Source: Xanthomonas cucurbitae (GTDB taxonomy: Bacteria > Pseudomonadota > Gammaproteobacteria > Xanthomonadales > Xanthomonadaceae). Taken from it: 64,000 bases of DNA. A program made the position numbers and the translations under genes. Below the pieces are notes generated by a model, which had not been told where the DNA came from, did not search any database, and was given only the letters and a program-made list of their open reading frames with translations. The DNA is taken from positions 1 through 64,000 of the forward strand of contig NZ_MDED01000019.1 of the NCBI RefSeq assembly GCF_002939885.1. The letters run 5' to 3'. Positions 56,678 to 64,000 of this stretch are shown piece by piece. Positions within the stretch are counted from its first letter, which is position 1, and each line of letters begins with the position of its first letter.

Positions 56678-58399
56678 ATGTGGAACCCTGTGATCCCGCC
56701 CGGACTGGAAATCGTCAAGCCGACGCGGCTGGGTGCGGGTAACCCCGACCTGTTGCACTTGGTGGACGCGGCCGCTTCCGGCGGCGCGCCCCTGATGGTC
56801 TTCCATGTCGATATCGACCACTTCGCCTCGATCAACGAAAACATGAGTGGCGAGGTCGGCGACCAGGCGCTGACCCTGGTTGCGCGACGGCTGCAAGAAT
56901 TTTTGGGCACGCGCGGCAAGCTGTGGCGCCATGGCAGCGACGAGATGGTCATCGTGGCGGTGCGCCGCGAGGACACGCCATTGCCGGAAGATTTCGCCGA
57001 AGAGATCCGCCAGCAATTGGAGCTACCGCTGTCGGTTTTGCCGTACACGCTGTTCATGACCGGCAAGGTGGGCATCAGCCTGTGCCCGGAACATGCCACC
57101 TCGCTGTCCACCTTGCTCGATTACGCCGAGGAAGCCAGCTACCAGGCCGCGCGCGAAGGCGGCAATACGGTGCGGTTGTACACGCGCAATTCGGCGACCA
57201 ATGCGCATAGCGAAAGCATCATCGCGCGGCAGATCGTCGATGCCATTCCGCATGGCGAGCTGCGCCTGCGCTATCAACCCCTGGTGAGCGCACGCGACGG
57301 GCGCATCGTGGGCATGGAGGCGCTGCTGCGCTGGCAGTCGCCGACGCTGGGCATGCTGGTACCGGAGCGCTTCATGCGCACCGCCGAACGCCTGGGCGTG
57401 ATCGTGCAGATCGGCGAGTGGGTACTGCAGAACGCGGTACGCCAGGCGCGGCTATGGCGCGACCAGGGTTTCGACGATTTCAGCATCGCGGTGAACGTTT
57501 CCACACTGCAGCTGCTGCGCCCGGGCTTCTTCAACGAAGTGATGGCGATGCTGCAGACCGCAGGCGTGCCAGCGCAATTCGTGACCCTGGAGATCAACGA
57601 AAGCGCGTTGACCAACAACGTCAACTTCGTCCACGAGACGATGGCCAACCTGCGCAATGAAGGCATCAGCCTGAGCCTGGACAATTTCGGCACCGGCGAT
57701 TCCAGCCTGAGCGCACTGGTGCGTTACCCGGTGGATCGGCTGAAGATCGACCGCAGCTTCATCAAGAGCGCGCCGGCCGGCAGCCGCGAAGCGGCGATCG
57801 CGCGCGCCATCATCGCGATGGGCCACCAACTGGGCATGACGGTGATTGCCAATGGCGTGGAATCGCAGGCCCAGCTGGGCTTTTTGCGCCGCAACGATTG
57901 CGACATTTTCCAGGGGTATCTGTTCGGCGAGCCGATGTCGGCCGAGTCGGCAGGCATGGCGCTACGGCGGCGCTACCTGCGCCCGGAGTCGTTCGCCGAA
58001 AGCCGCCCCGACCGCACCCTACTGCTGCTGGACGACGAAGAAAACGTGCTGCGTTCGCTGGTGCGCCTGTTCCGCCGCGATGGCTACCGCATCCTGGCGG
58101 CCGGCAACGTGCGCGACGCCTTCGACCTGCTGGCCACCAACGACGTGCAGGTGATTCTCTCGGACCAGCGCATGAGCGACATGAGCGGCACCGAATTCCT
58201 GGGCCGGGTGAAGATGCTCTACCCCGACACCGTGCGCCTGGTGCTGTCCGGTTACACGGACCTGGCCACGGTGACAGAGGCAATCAACCGCGGCGCGATC
58301 TACCGCTTCCTGACCAAGCCCTGGAACGACGACGAACTGCGCGAGCACATCCGCCAGGCGTTCCGCACGCATGACGAATTGCGCAACGGCCGGGAATAG
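56678..58399 (+). CDS. GGDEF-EAL-receiver protein with substituted active sites
   Basis: A 573-residue protein with an unusual domain order: a degenerate GGDEF (HGSDE in place of GGDEF), an EAL domain (about 180-430) and a C-terminal receiver (about 445-565; LLLDDEENVLRSL, phospho-site in VILSDQRMSDMSG, KPW). In the EAL domain MEALLRW, NVS, EINESAL and KIDRSF remain, but the paired catalytic aspartates read DN in DNFGTG and the AEGVE glutamate is replaced (ANGVE). It should bind rather than hydrolyse c-di-GMP. The receiver resembles the N-terminus of RpfG-type regulators. Coupled to the kinase upstream and convergent with another kinase. Confidence 0.85.
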   Translation: MWNPVIPPGLEIVKPTRLGAGNPDLLHLVDAAASGGAPLMVFHVDIDHFASINENMSGEVGDQALTLVARRLQEFLGTRGKLWRHGSDEMVIVAVRREDTPLPEDFAEEIRQQLELPLSVLPYTLFMTGKVGISLCPEHATSLSTLLDYAEEASYQAAREGGNTVRLYTRNSATNAHSESIIARQIVDAIPHGELRLRYQPLVSARDGRIVGMEALLRWQSPTLGMLVPERFMRTAERLGVIVQIGEWVLQNAVRQARLWRDQGFDDFSIAVNVSTLQLLRPGFFNEVMAMLQTAGVPAQFVTLEINESALTNNVNFVHETMANLRNEGISLSLDNFGTGDSSLSALVRYPVDRLKIDRSFIKSAPAGSREAAIARAIIAMGHQLGMTVIANGVESQAQLGFLRRNDCDIFQGYLFGEPMSAESAGMALRRRYLRPESFAESRPDRTLLLLDDEENVLRSLVRLFRRDGYRILAAGNVRDAFDLLATNDVQVILSDQRMSDMSGTEFLGRVKMLYPDTVRLVLSGYTDLATVTEAINRGAIYRFLTKPWNDDELREHIRQAFRTHDELRNGRE

Positions 58400-58526
58400 G
58401 GAATCGGGAGTGGGGAATCGGTAGAGCAGCCCATTACCGCCCTGTTTGCATTATCAGACCCGCAGCCAACACCCAGCCACCGACAAACCGCTTCTACCCA
58501 TTCCCGATTCCCCATTCCCGAATCCC
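58392..58526. repeat. GGGAATCGGGAGTGGGGAATCG inverted repeat, copy 2 (core shown in part)
   Basis: The left arm (58392-58420) carries GGGAATCGGGAGTGGGGAAT and the right arm (58497-58526) the approximate complement with CGATTCCCCATTCCCG. It spans the space between two convergent genes and overlaps the last bases of the upstream one, so it may also serve as their terminator. Confidence 0.75.
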
Positions 58527-58538
58527 AGTGCGTCAGCG

Positions 58539-59765
58539 CTACTTCGGCTGCCGGATCGGCAACACGATGCGGAAGCTGGCACCCTGCCCCGGGACGCTTT
58601 CCACGTCGATACGGCCGTGATGCTTGTTGATGATGCCGTAGGAGATTGACAGGCCCAGGCCAGTGCCACTACCGACCGGCTTGGTGGTGAAGAACGGGTC
58701 GAAAATGCGCTGCAGCAGATCCGGTGCGATGCCGGCGCCGCTGTCCTGGAACTGGATCCACACGTTGTCGGCCTCGTCGCGGCCGGTGGCGACGGTGATC
58801 GTGCCGCGCTCGGCGATGGCCTGCCCGGCATTGAGCAGCAGGTTCATGTACACCTGGTTGAGCTCGGACGGCAGGCACTCCACCAGCGGCAGATCGGCGT
58901 AGTTGCGCTCCAGGGTGACCTTGTACTTGAGCTCGTTCCAGATGATGTTGATGGTCGATTCCAGACCGGCGTGCAGGTCCACCATCTTCCATGACTCGGA
59001 GCGGTCCGAGTACGAAAAGTCCTTGAGGTCGCGCACGATGCGGGTCACCCGTTCGATGCCCTCGCGCGACTCGGACATCAGTTGCGGCAGATCGCGGCTG
59101 ATGAAGTCGATGTCGGCACGATTGCGGATCTCGTCGATCTCCGGGATCAGCGCCTTCGGGTCCGGCGCCTGCAGCGCACGCTCGTAGGCTTCGATCAGGG
59201 TGAACAAGCTGCGCAGATACTCCTGCAGGCTGCCGAGGTTGGAGTGCACATACCCGATGGGGTTATTGATCTCGTGCGCGACGCCGGCCGCCAGCTGGCC
59301 GATGGAGGCCATCTTTTCCGACTGCAGCAGTTTGTCCTGTGCGCCGTTCAGGCGCATATAGGCCTGGCGCAGTTCCGCATGGCGCTGTTGCAACTCGCGC
59401 TCGTAGTCCTGCTGGCCTTCGATATTGTGGAACAACGCCAGGAAGTGACCGGCGCCCTGCTCTTCGTTGTAGTACAGGTGCGCGATGACCACCGTGTCTG
59501 CCACCGGCAGGCTGCCGGTCCAACTGCCCTTGCTACGCGCCTGGTTGAGCGCGTCTGCGGGCAGCACCTGCGAGATGCGCTCCCCCAGGTTGCGGTCGTC
59601 GGTAGGGTCTTCCTTGCACAGGCTCTGCCGCGCGACGGCGTTGGCCAGGATCAGCTGCCCGTCGGCACGAAACAACAACACGCCCTCCAACAGCTGGTCG
59701 CCGAAGGCGCGTAGCGTGGTCGAAGACGGCAGCAGTGCTTGGTTGAGAAAGAACTTGGCGGTCAC
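58539..59765 (-). CDS. cytosolic PAS sensor histidine kinase
   Basis: A 408-residue soluble kinase: an N-terminal PAS domain (about 20-130), a coiled linker, HisKA with the histidine in LAAGVAHEINNPIGYV, and HATPase_c (LNQVYMNLLLNAGQAI; DSGAGI; GTGLGLSIS). The NNP after the histidine is typical of kinases paired with RpfG-like or NtrC-like receivers; the convergent GGDEF-EAL-receiver protein next door is a plausible partner. GTG 59765 (then TAKFFLNQ) is preferred; the frame can extend to ATG 59828 but with an odd hydrophobic tail. Confidence 0.82.
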   Translation of the reverse strand: MTAKFFLNQALLPSSTTLRAFGDQLLEGVLLFRADGQLILANAVARQSLCKEDPTDDRNLGERISQVLPADALNQARSKGSWTGSLPVADTVVIAHLYYNEEQGAGHFLALFHNIEGQQDYERELQQRHAELRQAYMRLNGAQDKLLQSEKMASIGQLAAGVAHEINNPIGYVHSNLGSLQEYLRSLFTLIEAYERALQAPDPKALIPEIDEIRNRADIDFISRDLPQLMSESREGIERVTRIVRDLKDFSYSDRSESWKMVDLHAGLESTINIIWNELKYKVTLERNYADLPLVECLPSELNQVYMNLLLNAGQAIAERGTITVATGRDEADNVWIQFQDSGAGIAPDLLQRIFDPFFTTKPVGSGTGLGLSISYGIINKHHGRIDVESVPGQGASFRIVLPIRQPK

Positions 59766-60060
59766 GGGAGAAGGCAGCGGCAAGGGCAGCTCAATATACG
59801 CCCAACCACTGCAGCGCCATATCGCCACTTGGTCGTAGACCGCATCCCGCGCGTGCGGTGCTCGCTACCTGGCAGGCACGGCCGCAGCAGCAATTGATGG
59901 CGCAGCCTGACGGCATGCCGGGATGTGCATCGCCACTGCAGGGGCCAGTCGGCCCACCATCGCGCGCACTATTTCGGTGGCGGCATGGGATGGCGCATGG
60001 CCTTGCCACGGACGTGCCTGTGTCATCGCCAGTGCGGCAGCGGTGCTTGCGCCCCGGTCT

Positions 60061-60393
60061 TCAGGCCACGGCCAGCGAACGCCCGCCGCGCACCACGTTG
60101 GATTGGCCCTTGGCATCGTAGGACGGCGCGCTTTCTGTGCGGCCCAGGTGACGCAGCGCCCAGTTCACTTCCCGGCGGCGGCGTGCCAGCAGCGCGCCAT
60201 TGGCGCGATTGGCTTCGGCCAGCTCGCGCAGGCGGTCTTCCTCGCCTTCGGGCATCGCTGATTCCAGCGCGCGCAGCGCCGACAGCTTGTCCTGCGTGTG
60301 CCGCATCAACCCATCGATGTCGTTCTCGAGTAATGCCTGGCGTTCGCCGGCCAGCGCATCGCTGAGACGTTGCAGGGACTCGTTCACGTTCAT
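60061..60393 (-). CDS. flgN: flagellar hook-filament chaperone FlgN
   Basis: A 110-residue helical protein (LSDALAGERQALLENDIDGL, LRELAEANRANGALLARRRREVNWALRHL) with the FlgN pattern; it escorts FlgK and FlgL to the export gate. It starts 14 bases after flgM. ATG 60393 is chosen; a TTG at 60411 overlapping the flgM stop is possible. Confidence 0.8.
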   Translation of the reverse strand: MNVNESLQRLSDALAGERQALLENDIDGLMRHTQDKLSALRALESAMPEGEEDRLRELAEANRANGALLARRRREVNWALRHLGRTESAPSYDAKGQSNVVRGGRSLAVA

Positions 60394-60407
60394 CCTTTGC
60401 GGTCGGA

Positions 60408-60719
60408 TCAACCGGCCAGTTGCTGATTCAGATCCATCATGCGGCTGGCGATGGCATCCGGGTTGATGGAGTAGCTGCCGTTCTGCAAGGCTTCCTTCAC
60501 TGCCTGGACGCGACCGGTGTCGATCGCCGAGGACTGCGAAAGCTCGCGCTGCAGGTTCTGCAGGTTGGTCGCCTCGCCGGTCAGCTTGACGCTGTCGGTG
60601 GGCGCGGTGGCAGCGATCGGGGACGTGCGATCTTCGCCGGCCGAAGCGATCTTGCTGCTGGTGGCCGCCGTACGAAGGGTGGCAGCGGTCGGTAGATTAC
60701 CTTCAATTTTCTGGGTCAT
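60408..60719 (-). CDS. flgM: anti-sigma-28 factor FlgM
   Basis: A 103-residue protein, disordered at the N-terminus, with the conserved FliA-binding C-terminal half (DTGRVQAVKEALQNGSYSI, NPDAIASRMM). It holds FliA inactive until exported through the finished hook. AGGAG lies 8 bases before ATG 60719. A FliA promoter precedes it. Confidence 0.9.
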   Translation of the reverse strand: MTQKIEGNLPTAATLRTAATSSKIASAGEDRTSPIAATAPTDSVKLTGEATNLQNLQRELSQSSAIDTGRVQAVKEALQNGSYSINPDAIASRMMDLNQQLAG

Positions 60720-60748
60720 GTCAGGAACTCCTCTACAGGTCGTAGGGG

Positions 60749-60775
60749 ATAACGGCACCCGGAAAAAAAACTTTA
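60749..60775 (-). promoter_or_regulatory. FliA (sigma-28) promoter of flgM-flgN
   Basis: TAAAGTTT-N11-GCCGTTAT on the minus strand (60775-60768 and 60756-60749) matches TAAAGTTT-N11-GCCGATAA in all -35 positions and six of eight -10 positions, with ideal spacing. It gives feedback control: FliA drives its own inhibitor. Confidence 0.85.
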
Positions 60776-60785
60776 CAACTAATTT

Positions 60786-61430
60786 TCACCTGGAAACGAC
60801 GACGGTTCCACTGGCCTCGACGACTCCCTGCACCACCCGCCGCGAGGAAGAATTCTCCACCGATACGCGCTCGTTCTCGCCGGCATCGGACAGCGCGCGG
60901 CCGCTCATGCGCACTTCCAGGCCACCGTTGCGCGCCACCAGCGGCACGGTGTCGCCGCGTCGGACCAGGCGCTGGGAGACCAGATCGCTGGCAGAGAGCA
61001 GCGTGCCGGCAGGCAGGATGCGACGAGCGCTCCTGCCGACCGCAGCCACCGGGTCGGCCAGCACCGCACCGACGATGCGCGCGGCGTCACGCTTCTCGAT
61101 GCTGATATCGGCCAGCGAAATGGTTTCTCCAGCGCTGATGCCGCGGCGCAGCACCAGCACGTCCTGGTTACGGCGCACTTTGAGCGGCACGAACAAGCGC
61201 CAGCCGGCCGGTTGCGGGCAGGCCACTTCCACCGTATTGGTCCCGGTGGGCTGGGCCTGCAACGCGATCGGGCAGGCCGGCATGCGCAGGCCCGGATCGA
61301 GCGTGGCCTCGGCCTGTGCATCCGGGCCAACGGTCGCGAGCGCCGCAGCACGGATGGAATCGACAGACTGATAGCTCTGGGCCCACGCCGGAGCGGCAGC
61401 CAACAAAATGACAAGCAGGAGCAGGCGCAT
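60786..61430 (-). CDS. flgA: flagellar P-ring assembly chaperone FlgA
   Basis: A 214-residue periplasmic protein with a Sec signal (1-17, ending AWA) and a SAF-like domain (about 85-150: VLVLRRGISAGETISLADI, ILPAGTLLSASDL). It helps FlgI form the P ring. Divergent from cheV and flgB and adjacent to flgM, the usual Pseudomonas/Xanthomonas order. Confidence 0.92.
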   Translation of the reverse strand: MRLLLLVILLAAAPAWAQSYQSVDSIRAAALATVGPDAQAEATLDPGLRMPACPIALQAQPTGTNTVEVACPQPAGWRLFVPLKVRRNQDVLVLRRGISAGETISLADISIEKRDAARIVGAVLADPVAAVGRSARRILPAGTLLSASDLVSQRLVRRGDTVPLVARNGGLEVRMSGRALSDAGENERVSVENSSSRRVVQGVVEASGTVVVSR

Positions 61431-61484
61431 GGGACCAGATCCGGAGGAAGACGGGACAGACGCTGCAAGCGGCGTGCCTGTTTT

Positions 61485-61670
61485 CGAATAGGGAATCGGG
61501 AATGGGGAATCGGTTGGTGGCTGAAAGATGGTTGGCCTTCGTTGCTGCCGTGCGATTTACTAGGTGAAAGCTATCAGTAGGCAAAGTCACTGCCCTTCGC
61601 TTCGGGCTTGCTGCGGAAAGCTTCATCCCTCGCTTTTACGATTCCCCATTCCCGACTCCCCATTCCCGAC
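61485..61670. repeat. GGGAATCGGGAATGGGGAATCG inverted repeat, copy 3 (core shown in part)
   Basis: The left arm (61485-61513) has GGGAATCGGGAATGGGGAAT and the right arm (61637-61670) ATTCCCCATTCCCGACTCCC. It occupies the divergent flgA/cheV space upstream of the cheV promoter. About 120 bases of unique sequence lie between the arms. Confidence 0.75.
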
Positions 61671-61698
61671 AGCGCCCCCCCGATCAACCACAAAGCCC

Positions 61699-61726
61699 TC
61701 AAGTTTCCGGGCGGCGCTGTCGATAT
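61699..61726 (+). promoter_or_regulatory. candidate FliA promoter of cheV
   Basis: TCAAGTTT-N12-GTCGATAT resembles the sigma-28 consensus with one extra spacer base. The implied start lies at about 61733, one base before the cheV ATG, so the message would be leaderless. Confidence 0.55.
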
Positions 61727-61733
61727 CTGCCCC

Positions 61734-62678
61734 ATGACCCACGATCTGCTCAACCGCATCGACCAGCGCACCCGACTGGCTGGCCACAATCGACTGGCCC
61801 TGCTGCTGTTCCGGCTGGGCGGGCGCCAGCTTTTTGGCGTCAACGTCTTCAAGGTGCAGGAAGTGCTGCGCCGCCCGGATCTGTTCCAGGTGCCGGGCCT
61901 GCCGAGCGAGTTCGCTGGCGTGGCCGATGTCCGTGGGCGCTCGGTGCCGGTGCTGGACTTGGGGCTGGCCATCGGCCACCCCGAACGCGACTCGCATGCC
62001 GAGGGTGGCCCCGGGTACCTGGTGGTGGCCGAGTTCAACCGCTCGGTCCAGGGCTTTTTGGTCAGCGGCGTGGAGCGGATCGTCAATATTGCGGTGGAAG
62101 ATATTCATCCACCGCCGGAACTGGGCGCCGAAGCCACCTACCTGACGGCAGTCACCCGCTTCCATGGCGAGTTGATCCAGGTCATCGACGTGGAAAGCGT
62201 GCTGGCCGACATCGCCAAGGTCAGCAAGGACGTGCAACTGGATCCGTCGTTGCAGCTGGTGGCCTACGACCGGCAGTTCCAGGTACTGGTGGTGGACGAT
62301 TCGCGCGTGGCGCGCCAGCAGATCCGCAGCGTGCTCGACCAGCTCGGTGTCTCGGCCACCCTGCTGTCGGACGGCCGCCAGGCGCTGGATCACCTGCTGC
62401 AGGTGGCCGCCTCCGGCGAAAACCCGGCCGACCGCTATGCCATGGTCATCTCCGATATCGAAATGCCGGCGATGGACGGCTATACGCTGACGACGGAAAT
62501 CCGGCGCACGCCAGGCCTGCAGGGCTTGTACGTGCTGCTGCACACCTCGTTGTCCGGGGTGTTCAACAACGCCATGGTCGAGCAGGTCGGTGCCAACGCC
62601 TTCGTGGCCAAGTACAGCGCCCACGAACTGGCCGACTATGTGCTGGCGCGCCTCAAAGTGGTTGCCGAAGCGGCCTGA
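61734..62678 (+). CDS. cheV: chemotaxis coupling protein CheV
   Basis: A 314-residue protein with a CheW-like domain (about 15-165: LFRLGGRQLFGVNVFKVQEVL, VRGRSVPVLDLGLAIG, TAVTRFHGELIQVIDVE) and a C-terminal receiver (about 180-310: VLVVDDSRVARQQI, phospho-site in VISDIEMPAMDGY, K in FVAKYS). CheV couples receptors to CheA and damps signals by phosphorylation. No ribosome site precedes ATG 61734. Confidence 0.94.
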   Translation: MTHDLLNRIDQRTRLAGHNRLALLLFRLGGRQLFGVNVFKVQEVLRRPDLFQVPGLPSEFAGVADVRGRSVPVLDLGLAIGHPERDSHAEGGPGYLVVAEFNRSVQGFLVSGVERIVNIAVEDIHPPPELGAEATYLTAVTRFHGELIQVIDVESVLADIAKVSKDVQLDPSLQLVAYDRQFQVLVVDDSRVARQQIRSVLDQLGVSATLLSDGRQALDHLLQVAASGENPADRYAMVISDIEMPAMDGYTLTTEIRRTPGLQGLYVLLHTSLSGVFNNAMVEQVGANAFVAKYSAHELADYVLARLKVVAEAA

Positions 62679-62949
62679 GCACACGTTTGGGCCGTACAGT
62701 CGATGAGCCGCAGGCGGCCATCGTCAGCGCCTGTTCCCTGGAAAAGGCTCCTGGTGACGGAATTGCGGCGGTGTGAGCATTCCCTCGCCAGGTCCTGACA
62801 CCTGTCAGACAGTCTGGCCGGGCTGCAAGTTGCACAGCTGACCGCTGCAGCTTCTCCGGGGACAACCCACGTCCCGATCTCTGCCCGCCAAGCCCGTCTT
62901 TCGGCTGCTCCTGGCGCCCTCCCGGCGCGCCCCCTGTCCCACCTCGATT
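62679..62949. other. intergenic, flgB upstream region
   Basis: About 270 bases between cheV and the flgB promoter. No gene is supported. GC-rich partial inverted repeats around GCAAGTTGCACAGCTGACCG could hold a cheV terminator or a FleQ site, but no firm motif is seen. Confidence 0.4.
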
Positions 62950-62964
62950 TGGCACAAACATTGC
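62950..62964 (+). promoter_or_regulatory. sigma-54 promoter of flgBCD
   Basis: TGGCACAAACATTGC with GG at 62951/62952 and GC at 62963/62964, 10 bases apart, matches the RpoN consensus. The predicted start near 62976 leaves about 22 bases to the flgB GTG. FleQ is the usual activator. Confidence 0.85.
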
Positions 62965-62997
62965 TTCTTCCCTGGCAACATCTCGCGGGAGAGCACC

Positions 62998-63399
62998 GTG
63001 TCCAATCCCTTCTCGTCCTTTCTAGGCGTCCACGGCGACGCGCTGCCGCTGCGCGAGCAACGGATGAAGCTCATTGCCAGCAACCTGAGCAATGTGGACA
63101 CCCCTGGCTACAAGGCCAAGGACCTAAACTTCGAAGCCGCGCTCAAGGCGGCCGAAGGCGCACGCGATGGCACCCTGTTGCAGACCACCGACGCCAAGCA
63201 TTATGAGATCGGTGGCAGCGCCGGGCTGAACCCGTTCCAGATCACCCGCGCAGCCGACCAGCCCAGCCTGGACGGCAATACCGTCGATCCCGACGCAGAA
63301 CGCGCTGCCTACGGCCGCGCTGCGCTGGAATATCGCGCGTCGCTGAGCTTCCTCGAATCCAAGGTGCGCTCGATGCTCACCGCGATCACGGGCCAATAA
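62998..63399 (+). CDS. flgB: flagellar basal-body rod protein FlgB
   Basis: A 133-residue proximal rod protein with the conserved LPLREQRMKLIASNLSNVDTPGYKAKDLNFE N-terminal motif (in part) and a C-terminal helix (YRASLSFLESKVRSMLTAI). GTG 62998 has GGGAG 6 bases upstream. First gene of the flgBCD operon. Confidence 0.95.
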   Translation: MSNPFSSFLGVHGDALPLREQRMKLIASNLSNVDTPGYKAKDLNFEAALKAAEGARDGTLLQTTDAKHYEIGGSAGLNPFQITRAADQPSLDGNTVDPDAERAAYGRAALEYRASLSFLESKVRSMLTAITGQ

Positions 63400-63402
63400 G
63401 TC

Positions 63403-63810
63403 ATGAGCAACCTTCCCATTTTCGATGTGGCCGGCTCGGCGATGCATGCGCAGTCGGTGCGCCTGAGCACCATCGCCTCCAACCTGGCCAATGCCGATTC
63501 GGTGGCCGGTTCGGCCGAGGCGACCTACAAGCCGATCGAGCCGATCTTCCAGGCCCAGCAGAACCGCCAGGACCCCAGCCTGACGTCGGTGAACATCAAG
63601 GAGATCAGCAACACCAACGCCCCGCCGATCCGTCGCTACGAGCCGGGCCACCCACTGGCCGATGCCGATGGCTATGTGTTCTCGCCAGACGTGGATCCGG
63701 TGTCGCAGATGGTCAACATGATTTCCGCCTCGCGCAACTACCAGGCCGGCGTGGAAATGCTCAATACCGCCAAGGAACTGGCGCTGGCGACCCTGACCAT
63801 GGGGCGCTGA
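63403..63810 (+). CDS. flgC: flagellar basal-body rod protein FlgC
   Basis: A 135-residue proximal rod protein: N-terminal SAMHAQSVRLSTIASNLANA, the central RRYEPGHPLADADGYVFSPDV and C-terminal VNMISASRNYQAGVEMLNTAKEL, all family-typical. It starts 3 bases after the flgB stop. Confidence 0.96.
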   Translation: MSNLPIFDVAGSAMHAQSVRLSTIASNLANADSVAGSAEATYKPIEPIFQAQQNRQDPSLTSVNIKEISNTNAPPIRRYEPGHPLADADGYVFSPDVDPVSQMVNMISASRNYQAGVEMLNTAKELALATLTMGR

Positions 63811-63848
63811 CCCGTCCCTAGCTGACCCAACCCAACGGAACCTTCCAG

Positions 63849-64000
63849 ATGAGCACGATCGGCAGCGATCTCTACAAAAGCCTTGGACTGAGCACTGGCA
63901 GCACTGTCGCCAAGAAGGAGGAAGCGCTCGGCCAGGCCGACTTCCTCAAGTTGATGACCGAGCAATTGCAGCACCAGGACCCGCTCAAACCGATGGAAAA
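63849..64000 (+). CDS. flgD: flagellar hook assembly protein FlgD, N-terminal part
   Basis: The first 50 codons of FlgD, cut by the window end. The segment LGQADFLKLMTEQLQHQDPLKPME is the FlgD export/scaffold motif (in part quoted). FlgD caps the growing hook. ATG 63849 is 38 bases after flgC with GGAA upstream. Confidence 0.94.
   Translation, partial: MSTIGSDLYKSLGLSTGSTVAKKEEALGQADFLKLMTEQLQHQDPLKPME

Noticed and set aside
60763..60775. T-run after flgA considered as an intrinsic terminator
   Set aside because: No stem precedes it; the bases form the -35 and spacer of a sigma-28 promoter.

Overview
The window reads as chromosome of a plant-associated Xanthomonas. It is uniformly GC-rich with tightly packed, often 4-bp-overlapping genes. 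It carries a type III effector gene of the XopZ/HopAS1 family, a FleQ/RpoN-style flagellar cluster at the right edge, dispersed Xanthomonas-type palindromic intergenic repeats, and the start of an IS3-family insertion sequence at the left edge. Everything here was read by eye; no database search was possible.

Region 1 (1-17 kb) is a nitrate-assimilation and molybdenum-cofactor block. On the minus strand nasT-nasS (regulators) precede narK-nirB-nirD-nasA-cobA (transporter, nitrite reductase, nitrate reductase, sirohaem methylase). In front of narK the sequence shows a near-perfect sigma-54 promoter, then a two-hexaloop hairpin pair typical of ANTAR protein targets, then an intrinsic terminator. 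This is a complete attenuator that NasT would be expected to relieve. A CysG-like protein with a truncated methylase half, mobA, two moeA paralogues, a rhodanese-ThiF/MoeB fusion and a DUF7009-like small protein sit beside it and supply sirohaem and Mo-cofactor.

Region 2 (17-29 kb) holds the der-bamB-yfgM-rodZ-pilF-rlmN-ndk housekeeping run (minus strand), followed by a TetR regulator with a PsrA-like operator and two fatty-acid beta-oxidation genes (a dehydrogenase/hydratase fusion and a thiolase), then a fluoride exporter (crcB) behind a recognisable fluoride riboswitch.

Region 3 (29-49 kb) keeps the gammaproteobacterial order rarA-lolA-ftsK-trxB and aat-infA-clpA-clpS (N-end-rule degradation), then nudJ-mnmA-hflD. 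The effector gene xopZ, behind an imperfect PIP box, interrupts this block between rarA and lolA.

Region 4 (49-64 kb) is a signalling and motility region: a methyl-accepting protein, a PAS-GGDEF-EAL protein with a broken GGDEF but intact EAL motifs, a NarX-type PAS kinase, an unusual GGDEF-EAL-receiver protein whose catalytic residues are substituted, a convergent histidine kinase, then flgN-flgM, flgA, cheV and flgBCD. FliA-type promoters are visible before flgM and cheV, and a sigma-54 promoter before flgB.
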